64,000 bases of DNA, from assembly GCF_029211325.2 (NCBI RefSeq), contig NZ_CP135996.1, positions 2,542,001-2,606,000 on the forward strand, in the 5' to 3' direction. Source of the DNA: Caproicibacterium argilliputei (lineage in GTDB: Bacteria; Bacillota; Clostridia; Oscillospirales; Acutalibacteraceae). Position 1 is the stretch's first letter; each line of letters begins with the position of its first letter. The notes beneath the pieces were generated by a model, which saw only the letters and a program-made list of their open reading frames with translations, did no database searches and was not told the origin of the DNA. Positions 23,155 to 31,307 of this stretch are shown here, in pieces. The position numbers and the translations under genes were made by a program.

Positions 23155-23592
23155 ATGGAACAAAAAGATTCGTATGAACAGCTGAAGCTGGAGCGCCAGC
23201 TGTGCTTTCCGCTGTACGCCTGCGCCCGCAAGGTGGTGAACCACTACACTCCCTACCTCAAGCCCCTGCACATCACCTATACACAATACCTTGTTTTTCT
23301 GGTGTTGTGGGAGCAGGACGGCATCAGTGTCGGGGAACTGGGGGAAAAGCTGTATCTGGATAACGGCACACTGACCCCCATGCTAAAGAAAATGGAGAGC
23401 GCCGGATTTTTAACGCGCGTCCGCAATTCGGACGATGAGCGCGTTGTGATGGTTCACCTGACGCAGAAAGGGCACGACCTGCGCCGGCAGGCCAAGGAAA
23501 TTCCGAAGGAAGTCAGCGCCTGCCTGCCCCTTTCGCCGGAGGATGCCCGGCTGCTGTATCAGCTGCTGTACCGCGTTTTGCTTGCTTTGTAA
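23155..23592 (+). CDS. ohrR: OhrR-type MarR-family regulator
   Basis: 145 residues from ATG 23155, six bases after AGGTGAA; a GTG at 23146 overlaps that site. The protein begins with the OhrR pattern QLCFPLYACARKV with Cys17 as the peroxide-sensing residue, and continues with the winged-helix core (ITYTQYLVFLVLWE, YLDNGTLTPMLKKMESAGF, DERVVMVHLTQKG). OhrR represses organic-hydroperoxide defence genes until Cys17 is oxidised. A second cysteine (Cys23) close by could give a two-cysteine mechanism. It is the last gene of the gpx-flavoprotein-ohrR operon and is likely to act on the inverted repeat at 21614-21631. Confidence 0.9.
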   Translation: MEQKDSYEQLKLERQLCFPLYACARKVVNHYTPYLKPLHITYTQYLVFLVLWEQDGISVGELGEKLYLDNGTLTPMLKKMESAGFLTRVRNSDDERVVMVHLTQKGHDLRRQAKEIPKEVSACLPLSPEDARLLYQLLYRVLLAL

Positions 23593-23593
23593 C

Positions 23594-23636
23594 AAACGGC
23601 TGTCACGGAGAACTCCTCCGCGGCAGCCGTTTTTCG
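23594..23636 (+). terminator. Terminator of the ohrR operon
   Basis: ACGGCTG pairs with CAGCCGT across a structured loop, followed by TTTTTC. Confidence 0.75.
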
Positions 23637-23728
23637 GAAATTGACAGTCGACGCCATCTATGATAGTCTGGAGAAAAACGCAGGTTGGCATTCCTGCAGC
23701 CAATCCCGCAGAAAGGAAGCGCTTCCTT

Positions 23729-24244
23729 TTGCGAACGAAAACTATCGTTGTCTTGCCCTACCAAGAAAGCTGGCCGCAGGCATTCTTCAAGATTACAGCA
23801 GAACTAAGAGAAGCCGTTGGAAATTTAGTATTGCGTTTCGAACACGTTGGCAGCACCTCGGTGCCGGGCCTTGCAGCAAAGCCGATTATTGACATTGACG
23901 CAGTCATCGCCGACAGCCATCTCTTAAACCCTCTTATTTTACGACTTGCCAACGCCGGTTATATACATGAAGGAAATCTCGGTATCGCAGGCCGCGAAGC
24001 ATTTCGCTACACAGACAAGCCCCATTTGCTGCAGCATCATCTGTACGTTTGCCCAAAGGATTCCCCCGAACTTAAACGCCACTTGGCATTTCGTGAGTAT
24101 CTTCGGGCACACCCAGACGCTGTCGCAGCGTACAGCCGCGTAAAAATGGAAGCAGCGCGCCTTTACCCCACCGATATTGACGCTTACTGTTTGTATAAAG
24201 CGCCCTGCATTGAGAAGCTGTACCGTGAAGCCGGAATCTCTTAA
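23729..24244 (+). CDS. GrpB-family protein (UPF0157)
   Basis: 171 residues if TTG 23729 is used; AAAGGAAG lies nine bases upstream and the homology to the family begins right there (VVLPYQESWPQAF). An ATG at 23660 would fall within a possible -10 region of a TTGACA promoter (23641) and lacks a ribosome site. The signature FEHVGSTSVPGLAAKPIIDID is the GrpB nucleotidyltransferase-like motif (GSTS with Asp-x-Asp). Proteins of this family are found as stand-alone units or fused to dephospho-CoA kinase or acetyltransferases; the reaction is not known with certainty. It stands alone, convergent with thrS. Confidence 0.85.
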   Translation: MRTKTIVVLPYQESWPQAFFKITAELREAVGNLVLRFEHVGSTSVPGLAAKPIIDIDAVIADSHLLNPLILRLANAGYIHEGNLGIAGREAFRYTDKPHLLQHHLYVCPKDSPELKRHLAFREYLRAHPDAVAAYSRVKMEAARLYPTDIDAYCLYKAPCIEKLYREAGIS

Positions 24245-24249
24245 ACTCC

Positions 24250-24300
24250 TCAAAAAGCGGCACCGAAACAGCCCTTGCAGGCTATTCGGTGCCGCTTGAT
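24250..24300. terminator. Terminator between the GrpB gene and thrS
   Basis: A 13-bp stem AAGCGGCACCGAA/TTCGGTGCCGCTT with a smaller inner hairpin. The minus-strand exit is TTTTTG, so it mainly serves thrS; the plus-strand T run is weak. Confidence 0.75.
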
Positions 24301-24313
24301 TTCTATCTAAAAG

Positions 24314-26224
24314 TCAGTCGAGTGCTTTGTCCGCCACTTCCTGCCGGACGCGTGCAATAAAGTCTGCGGTGCTCATTGCGCCAAGGTCGCCCGCTTTGCG
24401 GTGACGCACGGAAATATTGCCGCTTTCCGCTTCCTTGTCGCCGATTACCAGCATATACGGTGTTTTCTGCAGCTGCGCTTCCCGAATCTTGTAGCCGATT
24501 TTTTCGCTGCGGTCGTCCACTTCCACACGGATGCCCGCCGCGTCCAGTTCATCGCGCAGCTTGTGTGCATATTCCTGATGGCGCTCTGCAATCGGCAGAA
24601 TCTGCACCTGCACCGGAGAGAGCCACAGCGGGAAGGCACCGGCAAAGTGCTCAATCAGGATGCCGATGAAGCGCTCGATGGAGCCGAACACCACGCGGTG
24701 CAGCATGATTGGGCGGTGCTTCTGTCCGTCGGCACCCGTGTACTCCAGCTCAAAACGCTCCGGCAGCTGGAAGTCCAGCTGAATCGTGCCGCACTGCCAG
24801 GTACGACCCAAGCAGTCGCGCAGGTGGAAGTCCAGCTTCGGGCCGTAGAACGCGCCGTCGCCTTCGTTGACCTCATAGGTATAGCCCAGCTCTGTGACCG
24901 CATCGCGCAGAATCTGCGTTGCATTGTCCCAAGTTGCTTTGTCACCCATGTGGTCTTCCGGCATGGTGGAAAGCTCAATGAAGTAAGAGAATCCAAATGT
25001 TTTGTAAACGCCGTCAATCAGCCGCACAACGCCCTGAATCTCGCTCTTCATCTGCTCCGGCGTCATGAAGATGTGCGCGTCGTCCTGATGGAAACAGCGC
25101 ACGCGCATCAAGCCGTGCAGCGCACCGGAAAGCTCATGGCGGTGCACCAGCCCGATTTCGCCCATGCGCAGCGGCAAATCTTTGTAAGAACGCATCTTGG
25201 TTTTGTAAACCAACATTCCGCCGGGGCAGTTCATCGGTTTGATGGCGTAGTCTTCATCGTCAATCACCGTGGTGTACATATTATCCTTGTAATGCGCCCA
25301 GTGGCCGCTGCGCTCCCACAGCTCGCGGCTGAGGATGACCGGCGTGGAGATTTCCTGGTAACCCGCTTTTTTGTGCACATCGCGCCAATAGTCCATCAGC
25401 AGATTCTGCAGGATCATGCCTTTAGGCAGGAAGAACGGGAAGCCGGGACCTTCCTCCATAATGGTGAACAGCTCCAAGTCGCGGCCCAACTTGCGGTGGT
25501 CGCGCTTTTTCGCTTCCTCCAGCATCTTGACATACTGCTCTAAATCCGAAGCCTTGGGGAAGGAAATGCCGTAAACGCGCTGCAGCATTTTGTTGTTTGC
25601 ATCCGCACGCCAGTAAGCGCCTGTGCAGTTTGTCAGCTTCACTGCTTTGACCCGACCGGTGCTGAGCAGATGCGGGCCGGCGCACAGGTCGATATAATCG
25701 CCCTGCTTGTAAAACGAAATCTTTTCGCCCTTGCCGCTGTGCTCTTGAATCAGCTCTATCTTGTAGTCCTGCCCACGCTCTTTCATCATCTGCAGGGCTT
25801 CCTCTGCGGGCACTTCCACGCGCTCCAGCGGAATGTCCTGCTTGATGATTTTCTTCATTTCGGCCTCGATGGCACTCAGATCTTCCGGCGTCAGTGTACG
25901 GGGCAGGTCAAAGTCGTAGTAAAAACCGTTTTCAATGGCAGGGCCGATTGCAAACTTGGCATCCGGAAACAGGTGCTGCACCGCCTGCGCCAGAATGTGA
26001 GAGGTCGTATGCCAGTAAGCCTTTTTACCATCTTCGTTTTCAAACGTCAGGATTTCCAGTTCGCAATCCTCTGTCAGCGGCGTACGCAAATCCACCACCG
26101 CACCGTTCAGACGGCCGACGCACGCTGCCTTATAAAGACCCGCGCCAATACTTTTTGCAACCTCTGCCACGGTAACGCCGGAATCAAATTCCCGCACATC
26201 GCCTTTTAACGTGACTTTTATCAT
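24314..26224 (-). CDS. thrS: Threonyl-tRNA synthetase
   Basis: 636 residues, the normal bacterial length. In order: the TGS domain (residues 1-60), the editing domain with HTTSHILAQAV (about 72-82) and the CAGPHL motif (about 181), and the class II catalytic core with MNCPGGM (zinc Cys), HELSGALHGLMRVR (motif 2 region), FGSIERFIGILIEHF (motif 3), then the anticodon-binding domain with the VQILPIAERH start. All editing and catalytic elements are intact, so mis-charged seryl-tRNA can be cleared. The gene is transcribed alone and controlled by the Thr T-box at 26225-26540. Confidence 0.97.
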   Translation of the reverse strand: MIKVTLKGDVREFDSGVTVAEVAKSIGAGLYKAACVGRLNGAVVDLRTPLTEDCELEILTFENEDGKKAYWHTTSHILAQAVQHLFPDAKFAIGPAIENGFYYDFDLPRTLTPEDLSAIEAEMKKIIKQDIPLERVEVPAEEALQMMKERGQDYKIELIQEHSGKGEKISFYKQGDYIDLCAGPHLLSTGRVKAVKLTNCTGAYWRADANNKMLQRVYGISFPKASDLEQYVKMLEEAKKRDHRKLGRDLELFTIMEEGPGFPFFLPKGMILQNLLMDYWRDVHKKAGYQEISTPVILSRELWERSGHWAHYKDNMYTTVIDDEDYAIKPMNCPGGMLVYKTKMRSYKDLPLRMGEIGLVHRHELSGALHGLMRVRCFHQDDAHIFMTPEQMKSEIQGVVRLIDGVYKTFGFSYFIELSTMPEDHMGDKATWDNATQILRDAVTELGYTYEVNEGDGAFYGPKLDFHLRDCLGRTWQCGTIQLDFQLPERFELEYTGADGQKHRPIMLHRVVFGSIERFIGILIEHFAGAFPLWLSPVQVQILPIAERHQEYAHKLRDELDAAGIRVEVDDRSEKIGYKIREAQLQKTPYMLVIGDKEAESGNISVRHRKAGDLGAMSTADFIARVRQEVADKALD

Positions 26225-26540
26225 AGAAACCTCTCCTTTTTATTATGGTTTTCTGCTGGCTGCAAAACCGGACTGCTTGGGAAGTATAAAAAAACGCCTT
26301 GCCCCAAAAGCTGGGGCAAGACGGTAATCTCGCGGTTCCACCCAGATTACACCGCCGCAGGGCGGTGCATCTCATAAGCGGCGGGTAACGGTGCCGTGCC
26401 GGCGTACTTCATCGGTACACACTCAGAGGCGGTAGCAAATGCGCACCACCTGCCGCGGGTGCTTTCAGCCAGTGACACCCGCTCTCTGCTGCAGGAGGAA
26501 GCGCGGCTTCCTCATCAACGATTTGCTTCTATCCGGTTTT
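26225..26540 (-). promoter_or_regulatory. T-box riboswitch, Thr specific (specifier ACC), upstream of thrS
   Basis: Read on the minus strand, the leader contains AGAGAGC near stem I, the distal loop GGCTGAAAGCACC, the specifier ACC at 26431-26433 (context GCT ACC GCCTCTGAG), the conserved T-box TGGGTGGAACCGCG near 26330-26344, and a terminator (CTTGCCCC-AGCTTTT-GGGGCAAG and seven Ts, 26287-26320). ACC is a threonine codon and agrees with thrS. Confidence 0.95.
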
Positions 26541-26546
26541 GAGTGT

Positions 26547-26575
26547 ATCATAGCACTTTGCATTTCCCTTGTCAA
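26547..26575 (-). promoter_or_regulatory. Promoter of the thrS T-box transcript
   Basis: Minus strand: TTGACA (26570-26575), 17-bp spacer, TATGAT (26547-26552). Confidence 0.85.
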
Positions 26576-26699
26576 TCCTTATTTTATGACTTTCGGCGCG
26601 AAAAATACGTTGTTTGGCAGAATTCCGGCCTTTTGGCGCGGGCCGCCGCCGCTTTGGGTGCCCGCCGCCCGCATTTCTGCAGAAAGGATGCATCTTTCC

Positions 26700-26729
26700 T
26701 TGACATTTGGGGCTAAAACGTTATACAAT
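26700..26729 (+). promoter_or_regulatory. Promoter upstream of rny region
   Basis: TTGACA (26700-26705), 18-bp spacer, TACAAT (26724-26729; TATACA overlaps it two bases earlier). Confidence 0.65.
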
Positions 26730-26758
26730 TATCAGTAAGATGCGTGAGTATGCATTTT

Positions 26759-26782
26759 CCGGAGAAAACGCTCCGGTTTTTT
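26759..26782 (+). terminator. Early terminator or attenuator in the rny leader
   Basis: CCGGAG-AAAACG-CTCCGG plus TTTTTT, within about 50 nt of the predicted transcription start. Confidence 0.75.
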
Positions 26783-27069
26783 CACAAAAATGAATTTTAA
26801 ATTTGTGCAGCCCGTCCCAAAGCGCGTTTCCCTGTTTTCAAGTAGAGATCTGAAAGCACACAGCTTTGCCGGGCGGCTGCAAAGTCCACTGGAAGCACCA
26901 TTTTTGCTCCAGCAGATAGATTGGCAAAAATCGCCGGAACAAGTCCGGCGAAAGGCCCACCGCTCACGGGATGGGCCGTTTTGTGTATCCGATTGAATAA
27001 AAAACGATATTTTCCATATCTGTATGCAAGGCAGAATGGGCGCTTTCCGGGACAGAGGAGGTGCTCAAA

Positions 27070-28623
27070 ATGAATCCTGTCATCACCATTGTTCTGTTTC
27101 TCGCAGGACTGGTTGGCGGCGGCTTTGCCGGTTTCTTTGCCGGAGAACGCCACCGCAGGCAGACCGCAGAACTTGCGATCGGCTCCGCAGAGGAAGAAGC
27201 GAAGCGGATTGTAAACGAAGCCATCAAGGCGGCGGATGCCAAAAAGAAAGAATTGATTCTCGAGGGAAAAGACGAACTGCACCGGATGCGCTCTGACGCT
27301 GACCGGGAAATCAACGACCGCCGCAAGGAAATGCAGCGGCAGGAACGCCGCGTGCAGCAGAAGGAAGAGAATCTGGACCGCAAGCTGGAAGGTCTGGAGA
27401 GCAAGGAAGAAAAGCTTTCCAAAAAGAACAAACAGGCTGACGAGCGTCTGGCGCAGGCAGAAGCTGTGAAGCAGGAGCAGGTGGAAACGCTCGAACGCAT
27501 TTCCGGCTTCACCGCCGAGCAGGCTAAAGATTACCTGCTGCAGGAGTTTGAATCTGACATTCAGCATGAAAAAGCTGTCAAACTGCGTGACTATGAGCAG
27601 CAGACCAAAGAGGACGCGGATAACTCCGCGCGGGAAATCATCTCTATGGCCATTCAGCGCTGTGCCGCTGACCACGTTTCCGAAGCAACCATTTCTGTGG
27701 TGCCGCTGCCCAATGACGAAATGAAAGGCCGCATCATCGGCCGTGAGGGACGCAACATCCGTACCATTGAAACCCTAACCGGCGTTGACCTGATTATTGA
27801 CGACACGCCGGAAGCCATCACCATCTCCAGCTTTGAACCGGTGCGCCGAGAAATCGCGCGCGTTGCCCTTGAAAAGCTGATTTCCGACGGCCGCATTCAT
27901 CCGGCACGCATTGAGGAAACGGTCGAAAAGGCTCGCCGCGAAGTGGAAGCAAGCATCAAACAGGCAGGCGAAAGCGCCATTCTGCAGGCAGGCGTCACCA
28001 GCATTCATCCGGAACTCATTAAGCTTTTGGGGCGCCTGCGCTACCGTACCAGCTATGGGCAGAATGTTCTCGACCATTCGCTGGAAGTCGCCTCAATTGC
28101 AGGCATTATGGCGTCCGAACTGGGGCTGGACCCCACCATGGCACGCCGCGCCGGCCTGCTGCACGACATCGGCAAAGCGCTTGACCATGAGATTGAGGGT
28201 TCGCACGTTGACATCGGCGTGGATGTGGCTCGCAAGTACAAGGAGAGCGAAGCGGTAGTGCACGCCATCGCCGCCCACCACAACGACATTGAGCCGAAAA
28301 CCGTTATCGCCTGTCTGGTACAGGCTGCGGACGCTATCAGTGCAGCCCGCCCGGGCGCACGCCGCGAAAACGTGGAAAACTATATCAAGCGCCTTGAAAA
28401 GCTGGAGGAAGTTGCCTCTGGATTTGAGGGTGTGGAGCGCAGCTACGCGATTCAGGCCGGCCGCGAAATCCGCGTAATTGTGAAGCCTGAGGTCATCTCT
28501 GACGATCAAATGACGCTGCTGGCACACGACATTTGCCGGAAAATCGAGTCTGACCTGGAGTATCCGGGACAAATCAAGGTCAACATCATCCGCGAAAGCC
28601 GGGCAACCGACTTCGCTAAATAA
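27070..28623 (+). CDS. rny: Ribonuclease Y
   Basis: 517 residues from ATG 27070, just after AGAGGAGGTG. RNase Y is the membrane-bound endoribonuclease that starts mRNA decay in Firmicutes. A single N-terminal membrane helix (residues 3-22) is followed by a long charged coiled coil (about 28-195), a KH RNA-binding domain with [12 protein letters not shown], and an HD phosphohydrolase domain ([12 protein letters not shown], about 358-370) carrying the catalytic His-Asp pair. The length fits the family (about 520). The next gene is ymdB, the usual neighbour. Confidence 0.97.
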   Translation: MNPVITIVLFLAGLVGGGFAGFFAGERHRRQTAELAIGSAEEEAKRIVNEAIKAADAKKKELILEGKDELHRMRSDADREINDRRKEMQRQERRVQQKEENLDRKLEGLESKEEKLSKKNKQADERLAQAEAVKQEQVETLERISGFTAEQAKDYLLQEFESDIQHEKAVKLRDYEQQTKEDADNSAREIISMAIQRCAADHVSEATISVVPLPNDEMKGRIIGREGRNIRTIETLTGVDLIIDDTPEAITISSFEPVRREIARVALEKLISDGRIHPARIEETVEKARREVEASIKQAGESAILQAGVTSIHPELIKLLGRLRYRTSYGQNVLDHSLEVASIAGIMASELGLDPTMARRAGLLHDIGKALDHEIEGSHVDIGVDVARKYKESEAVVHAIAAHHNDIEPKTVIACLVQAADAISAARPGARRENVENYIKRLEKLEEVASGFEGVERSYAIQAGREIRVIVKPEVISDDQMTLLAHDICRKIESDLEYPGQIKVNIIRESRATDFAK

Positions 28624-28631
28624 ACGGTCTG

Positions 28632-28669
28632 CTGCTGCGGCACGCACACGCGTCCCGCGGCAGTTTTTG
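28632..28669 (+). terminator. Terminator between rny and ymdB
   Basis: CTGCTGCGG pairs with CCGCGGCAG (one G-U pair), followed by TTTTTGTTTTC. Readthrough would be needed for ymdB unless it has its own promoter. Confidence 0.75.
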
Positions 28670-28705
28670 TTTTCATTTTATCTGCACAGGAAGGGAAGTC
28701 CTCTT

Positions 28706-29473
28706 ATGAATATTCTGGCAATCGGCGATGTGGTGGGCAGTGTGGGCTGTCGCTTTCTGCGGTCAAAGCTGCCAACACTGAAAAAGCTGAAAGCAATCAA
28801 TCTGGTTATCGCCAACGGCGAAAACAGCGCGGACGGCAACGGCCTGACCCCCACCTCCGTCCGCTACCTGCTGGACAGCGGCGTGGACGTCATCACGTCC
28901 GGCAACCACAGCTTCCGCCGTAAGGAAAGCTACGACACCTACGAGGAATGCGGGCAGCTGCTGCGCCCCGCGAACTTCCCGGTCGGCGCGCCGGGGCGCG
29001 GCTACATGGTTTACGACATGGGGCGCACGCAGGTGGGAATTTTTAACCTGATGGGCACCGTTTATCTGGACCCGCTGGACAACCCTTTCTTTACCGCTGA
29101 TTCCTTTCTGAAAGAAACGCCCACAATCACCGTGGTAGACTTTCACGCAGAGGCAACCGGCGAAAAGCGCAGCATGGGGTACTACCTGGACGGCCGCGTC
29201 AGCGCGCTGTGGGGCACCCACACCCATGTGCAGACCGCGGATGAATGTGTGCTGCCAAAAGGCACAGGCTATATCTCAGACCTGGGCATGACCGGCACGG
29301 TGGAATCTGTGCTTGGCGTGCAGCCGGAGCTGACCATCCGTAAAATGAAAACCCAGATGCCCGTTCGCTTTGACCTGGTGCAGGAAGGCCCCTGTAAGTT
29401 GGACTGCTGCTTGTTTGACATTGACGATGCAACCGGACGCTGCCGCGGTGCCGAGCGGCTGGAACTTCGGTAA
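28706..29473 (+). CDS. ymdB: YmdB-family metallophosphoesterase
   Basis: 255 residues from ATG 28706 behind GAAGGGAAG. The family (TIGR00282) are dimetal phosphoesterases that cleave 2',3'- and 3',5'-cyclic nucleotides; in B. subtilis YmdB affects biofilm and motility decisions and lies next to rny. Metal-binding motifs are visible: GDVVG (residues 6-10), NGENSADG, TSGNHSFRR, DFHAEATGEK and GTHTHVQTAD. The length is typical (about 260). It sits 83 bp after rny beyond a terminator. Confidence 0.93.
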   Translation: MNILAIGDVVGSVGCRFLRSKLPTLKKLKAINLVIANGENSADGNGLTPTSVRYLLDSGVDVITSGNHSFRRKESYDTYEECGQLLRPANFPVGAPGRGYMVYDMGRTQVGIFNLMGTVYLDPLDNPFFTADSFLKETPTITVVDFHAEATGEKRSMGYYLDGRVSALWGTHTHVQTADECVLPKGTGYISDLGMTGTVESVLGVQPELTIRKMKTQMPVRFDLVQEGPCKLDCCLFDIDDATGRCRGAERLELR

Positions 29474-29534
29474 ATAAAGGAATTTTTCCCCGCTTTTTTG
29501 CACAGCAGCCGCCCCACTGCGCTGGAAGTTTCAG

Positions 29535-29563
29535 TTGAATCCGTACAGCATATATGGTATACT
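29535..29563 (+). promoter_or_regulatory. Promoter of the yloV-recG operon
   Basis: TTGAAT (29535-29540), 17-bp spacer ending in TGG, TATACT (29558-29563). The leader contains an AGACGC...GCGTCT hairpin between the promoter and the yloV ribosome site. Confidence 0.75.
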
Positions 29564-29639
29564 GATACTAAAAAAGAATGGCAGACGCCGGGTGACCTCC
29601 TCTGCGTCTAGAATAAAAAGTTTCCAAAGGAGCTTGCTC

Positions 29640-31307
29640 ATGATAAACGGAACTATTTTGCGTAATGCAATGATTTCCGGTGCAAACAACATTGCCAAAC
29701 ACCGGAGCAGCATCGACGAATTGAATATCTTTCCGGTACCGGACGGAGACACCGGCACAAATATGTCCATGACCATGGCAAACGCGTCCGCTGAATTGCA
29801 AAAGACAGAGGGCGGCACCATTTCTGAGGTGGCGCGTGTTGCTGCTTCCGGACTGCTGCGCGGCGCACGCGGCAACTCGGGTGTCATCCTTTCCCTGCTG
29901 TTCCGTGGCTTTGCCGACGGCGTCAAGGGGCTGGAGGCGGCTTCCGGCACTGACCTTGCCAACGCACTCGCTATTGGTGTGGAGGCTGCCTACAAAGCTG
30001 TCATGAAGCCCACCGAGGGCACCATTTTGACAGTTTCTCGCGTGGCAAGCGAAAAGGCAAAGGCCGCCGCCGAAATTGACGATGACCCGCTGTATGTCTG
30101 GAACGCTGTCTGCAAAGGCGCGGAAGAAGCGCTCGCCGAAACACCGGAACTGCTGCCTGTGCTCAAAAAAGCCGGTGTGGTGGATGCCGGCGGCAAAGGG
30201 CTGTGCTGTATCTTTGATGGCATGATGAGCGTTCTGCGCGATGGTGTTGTGCTTCCCGCCGCGGAAGAAACCGTGACGGAAGATCTGAGCAGCAATGATG
30301 CGTTCCGCAGCGCCGCGGCAGAGTTTGACCAGGACATCCGCTTCACTTACTGCACAGAGTTCATCGCCAGCCGTGAAAAAGACCCGCACAAAGACCCGGA
30401 GGAGCTGCGCCGCTATCTGCAAACGATTGGCGACTGCGTTGTGGTTGTCGCAGATGATGATATTGTAAAGACTCACGTGCACACCGAGCAGCCATACCTC
30501 GCTTTGGAGGCGGCGCTGACCTATGGGCAGCTGCTTACGGTGAAAATTGAAAACATGAAAGAGCAGCACCGCAAGGCCAAAGAGGCGAATGATGCCGCCA
30601 AGGCAAAGGCAGAGCGCGAGGCTTTAAAGCCAGTGGAACCAACCGAAGAAGTCGGCTTTGTCGCGGTCGCGGCGGGCGAGGGTCTGAAAACCCTGTTTAC
30701 CGACCTTGGCTGCACCCACGTGGTCAGCGGCGGACAAACCATGAACCCCAGCACAGAGGACATTCTGGAGGCAGTGCTTGCCACGCCGGGCAAAACGGTT
30801 CTGGTGCTGCCCAACAACAAAAACATTACCATGGCTGCTGAGCAGGTCATTCCCCTGGTTAAAGACCGCAAGGTCATGGTGCTGCCCACCCGCACCATTC
30901 CGCAAGGGCTTTCCGCCATGCTGGCATACGACCCCGACTCCACCTGCGAAGTGAACGCAGTGAAAATGATGGAGGCAGCCGGCAGTGTGGAAACCGGCAC
31001 AGTCACCTTTGCCGCGCGTGACAGCGAATACGGCGGCCGCCGAATCAAAGAAGGGGACATCCTCGGCTTGGTCAACGGCAAGCTGACTCTGGTGGAAAAG
31101 GACATCATCCACACCTGCTCCAAGCTGACTCGCTCCATGGTCAACCGCTCCACCTCATTCATTACGATTATTTACGGAGCAGACATCACAGAAGAGCAGG
31201 CCAACGATGCCTACAACCGCATTAAGTCTAAAATCAGCTCTGACGTGGAAATCACGCTTGTCAATGGCGGACAACCCATCCACTACTTCCTGATCTCGGT
31301 GGAATAA
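29640..31307 (+). CDS. yloV: YloV/FakA: DhaL-type (DAK2) kinase fused to a DegV-like domain
   Basis: 555 residues from ATG 29640 behind AAAGGAGC. The N-terminal DAK2 domain contains FPVPDGDTGTNM (about residues 30-41), the Asp cluster that holds the two magnesium ions and ATP, and RGARGNSGVILS. A middle linker follows and the C-terminal half is related to the fatty-acid-binding DegV fold. FakA phosphorylates fatty acids bound to a FakB (DegV) partner, feeding exogenous fatty acids into phospholipid; no fakB is in this window. yloV lies directly before recG, as in B. subtilis; the recG start overlaps its stop by one base. Confidence 0.9.
   Translation: MINGTILRNAMISGANNIAKHRSSIDELNIFPVPDGDTGTNMSMTMANASAELQKTEGGTISEVARVAASGLLRGARGNSGVILSLLFRGFADGVKGLEAASGTDLANALAIGVEAAYKAVMKPTEGTILTVSRVASEKAKAAAEIDDDPLYVWNAVCKGAEEALAETPELLPVLKKAGVVDAGGKGLCCIFDGMMSVLRDGVVLPAAEETVTEDLSSNDAFRSAAAEFDQDIRFTYCTEFIASREKDPHKDPEELRRYLQTIGDCVVVVADDDIVKTHVHTEQPYLALEAALTYGQLLTVKIENMKEQHRKAKEANDAAKAKAEREALKPVEPTEEVGFVAVAAGEGLKTLFTDLGCTHVVSGGQTMNPSTEDILEAVLATPGKTVLVLPNNKNITMAAEQVIPLVKDRKVMVLPTRTIPQGLSAMLAYDPDSTCEVNAVKMMEAAGSVETGTVTFAARDSEYGGRRIKEGDILGLVNGKLTLVEKDIIHTCSKLTRSMVNRSTSFITIIYGADITEEQANDAYNRIKSKISSDVEITLVNGGQPIHYFLISVE

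Larger units (their letters stand above)
26576..27069 (+). other. Long intergenic region ahead of rny with promoter, short leader hairpin and further hairpins
   Basis: TTGACA (26700-26705) with TATACAAT around 26722-26729 gives a promoter; only about 50 nt later a perfect six-bp hairpin CCGGAG-AAAACG-CTCCGG with six Ts (26759-26782) would end the transcript. Downstream are hairpins CGCCGGA-ACAAG-TCCGGCG (about 26931-26949) and GGCCCA...TGGGCC followed by GTTTTG (about 26954-26983). A weak second promoter TTGAAT (26993-26998) with ATATCT may serve rny directly. No ORF here has a ribosome site. The whole could be a structured leader or a small RNA gene; no known family was recognised. Confidence 0.4.

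Noticed and set aside
24401..25543. 380-codon plus-strand frame opposite thrS
   Set aside because: Antisense shadow of a fully conserved synthetase gene.
26790..26996. 68-codon plus-strand frame ahead of rny
   Set aside because: No ribosome site before its ATG and it spans several hairpins that look like RNA structure.
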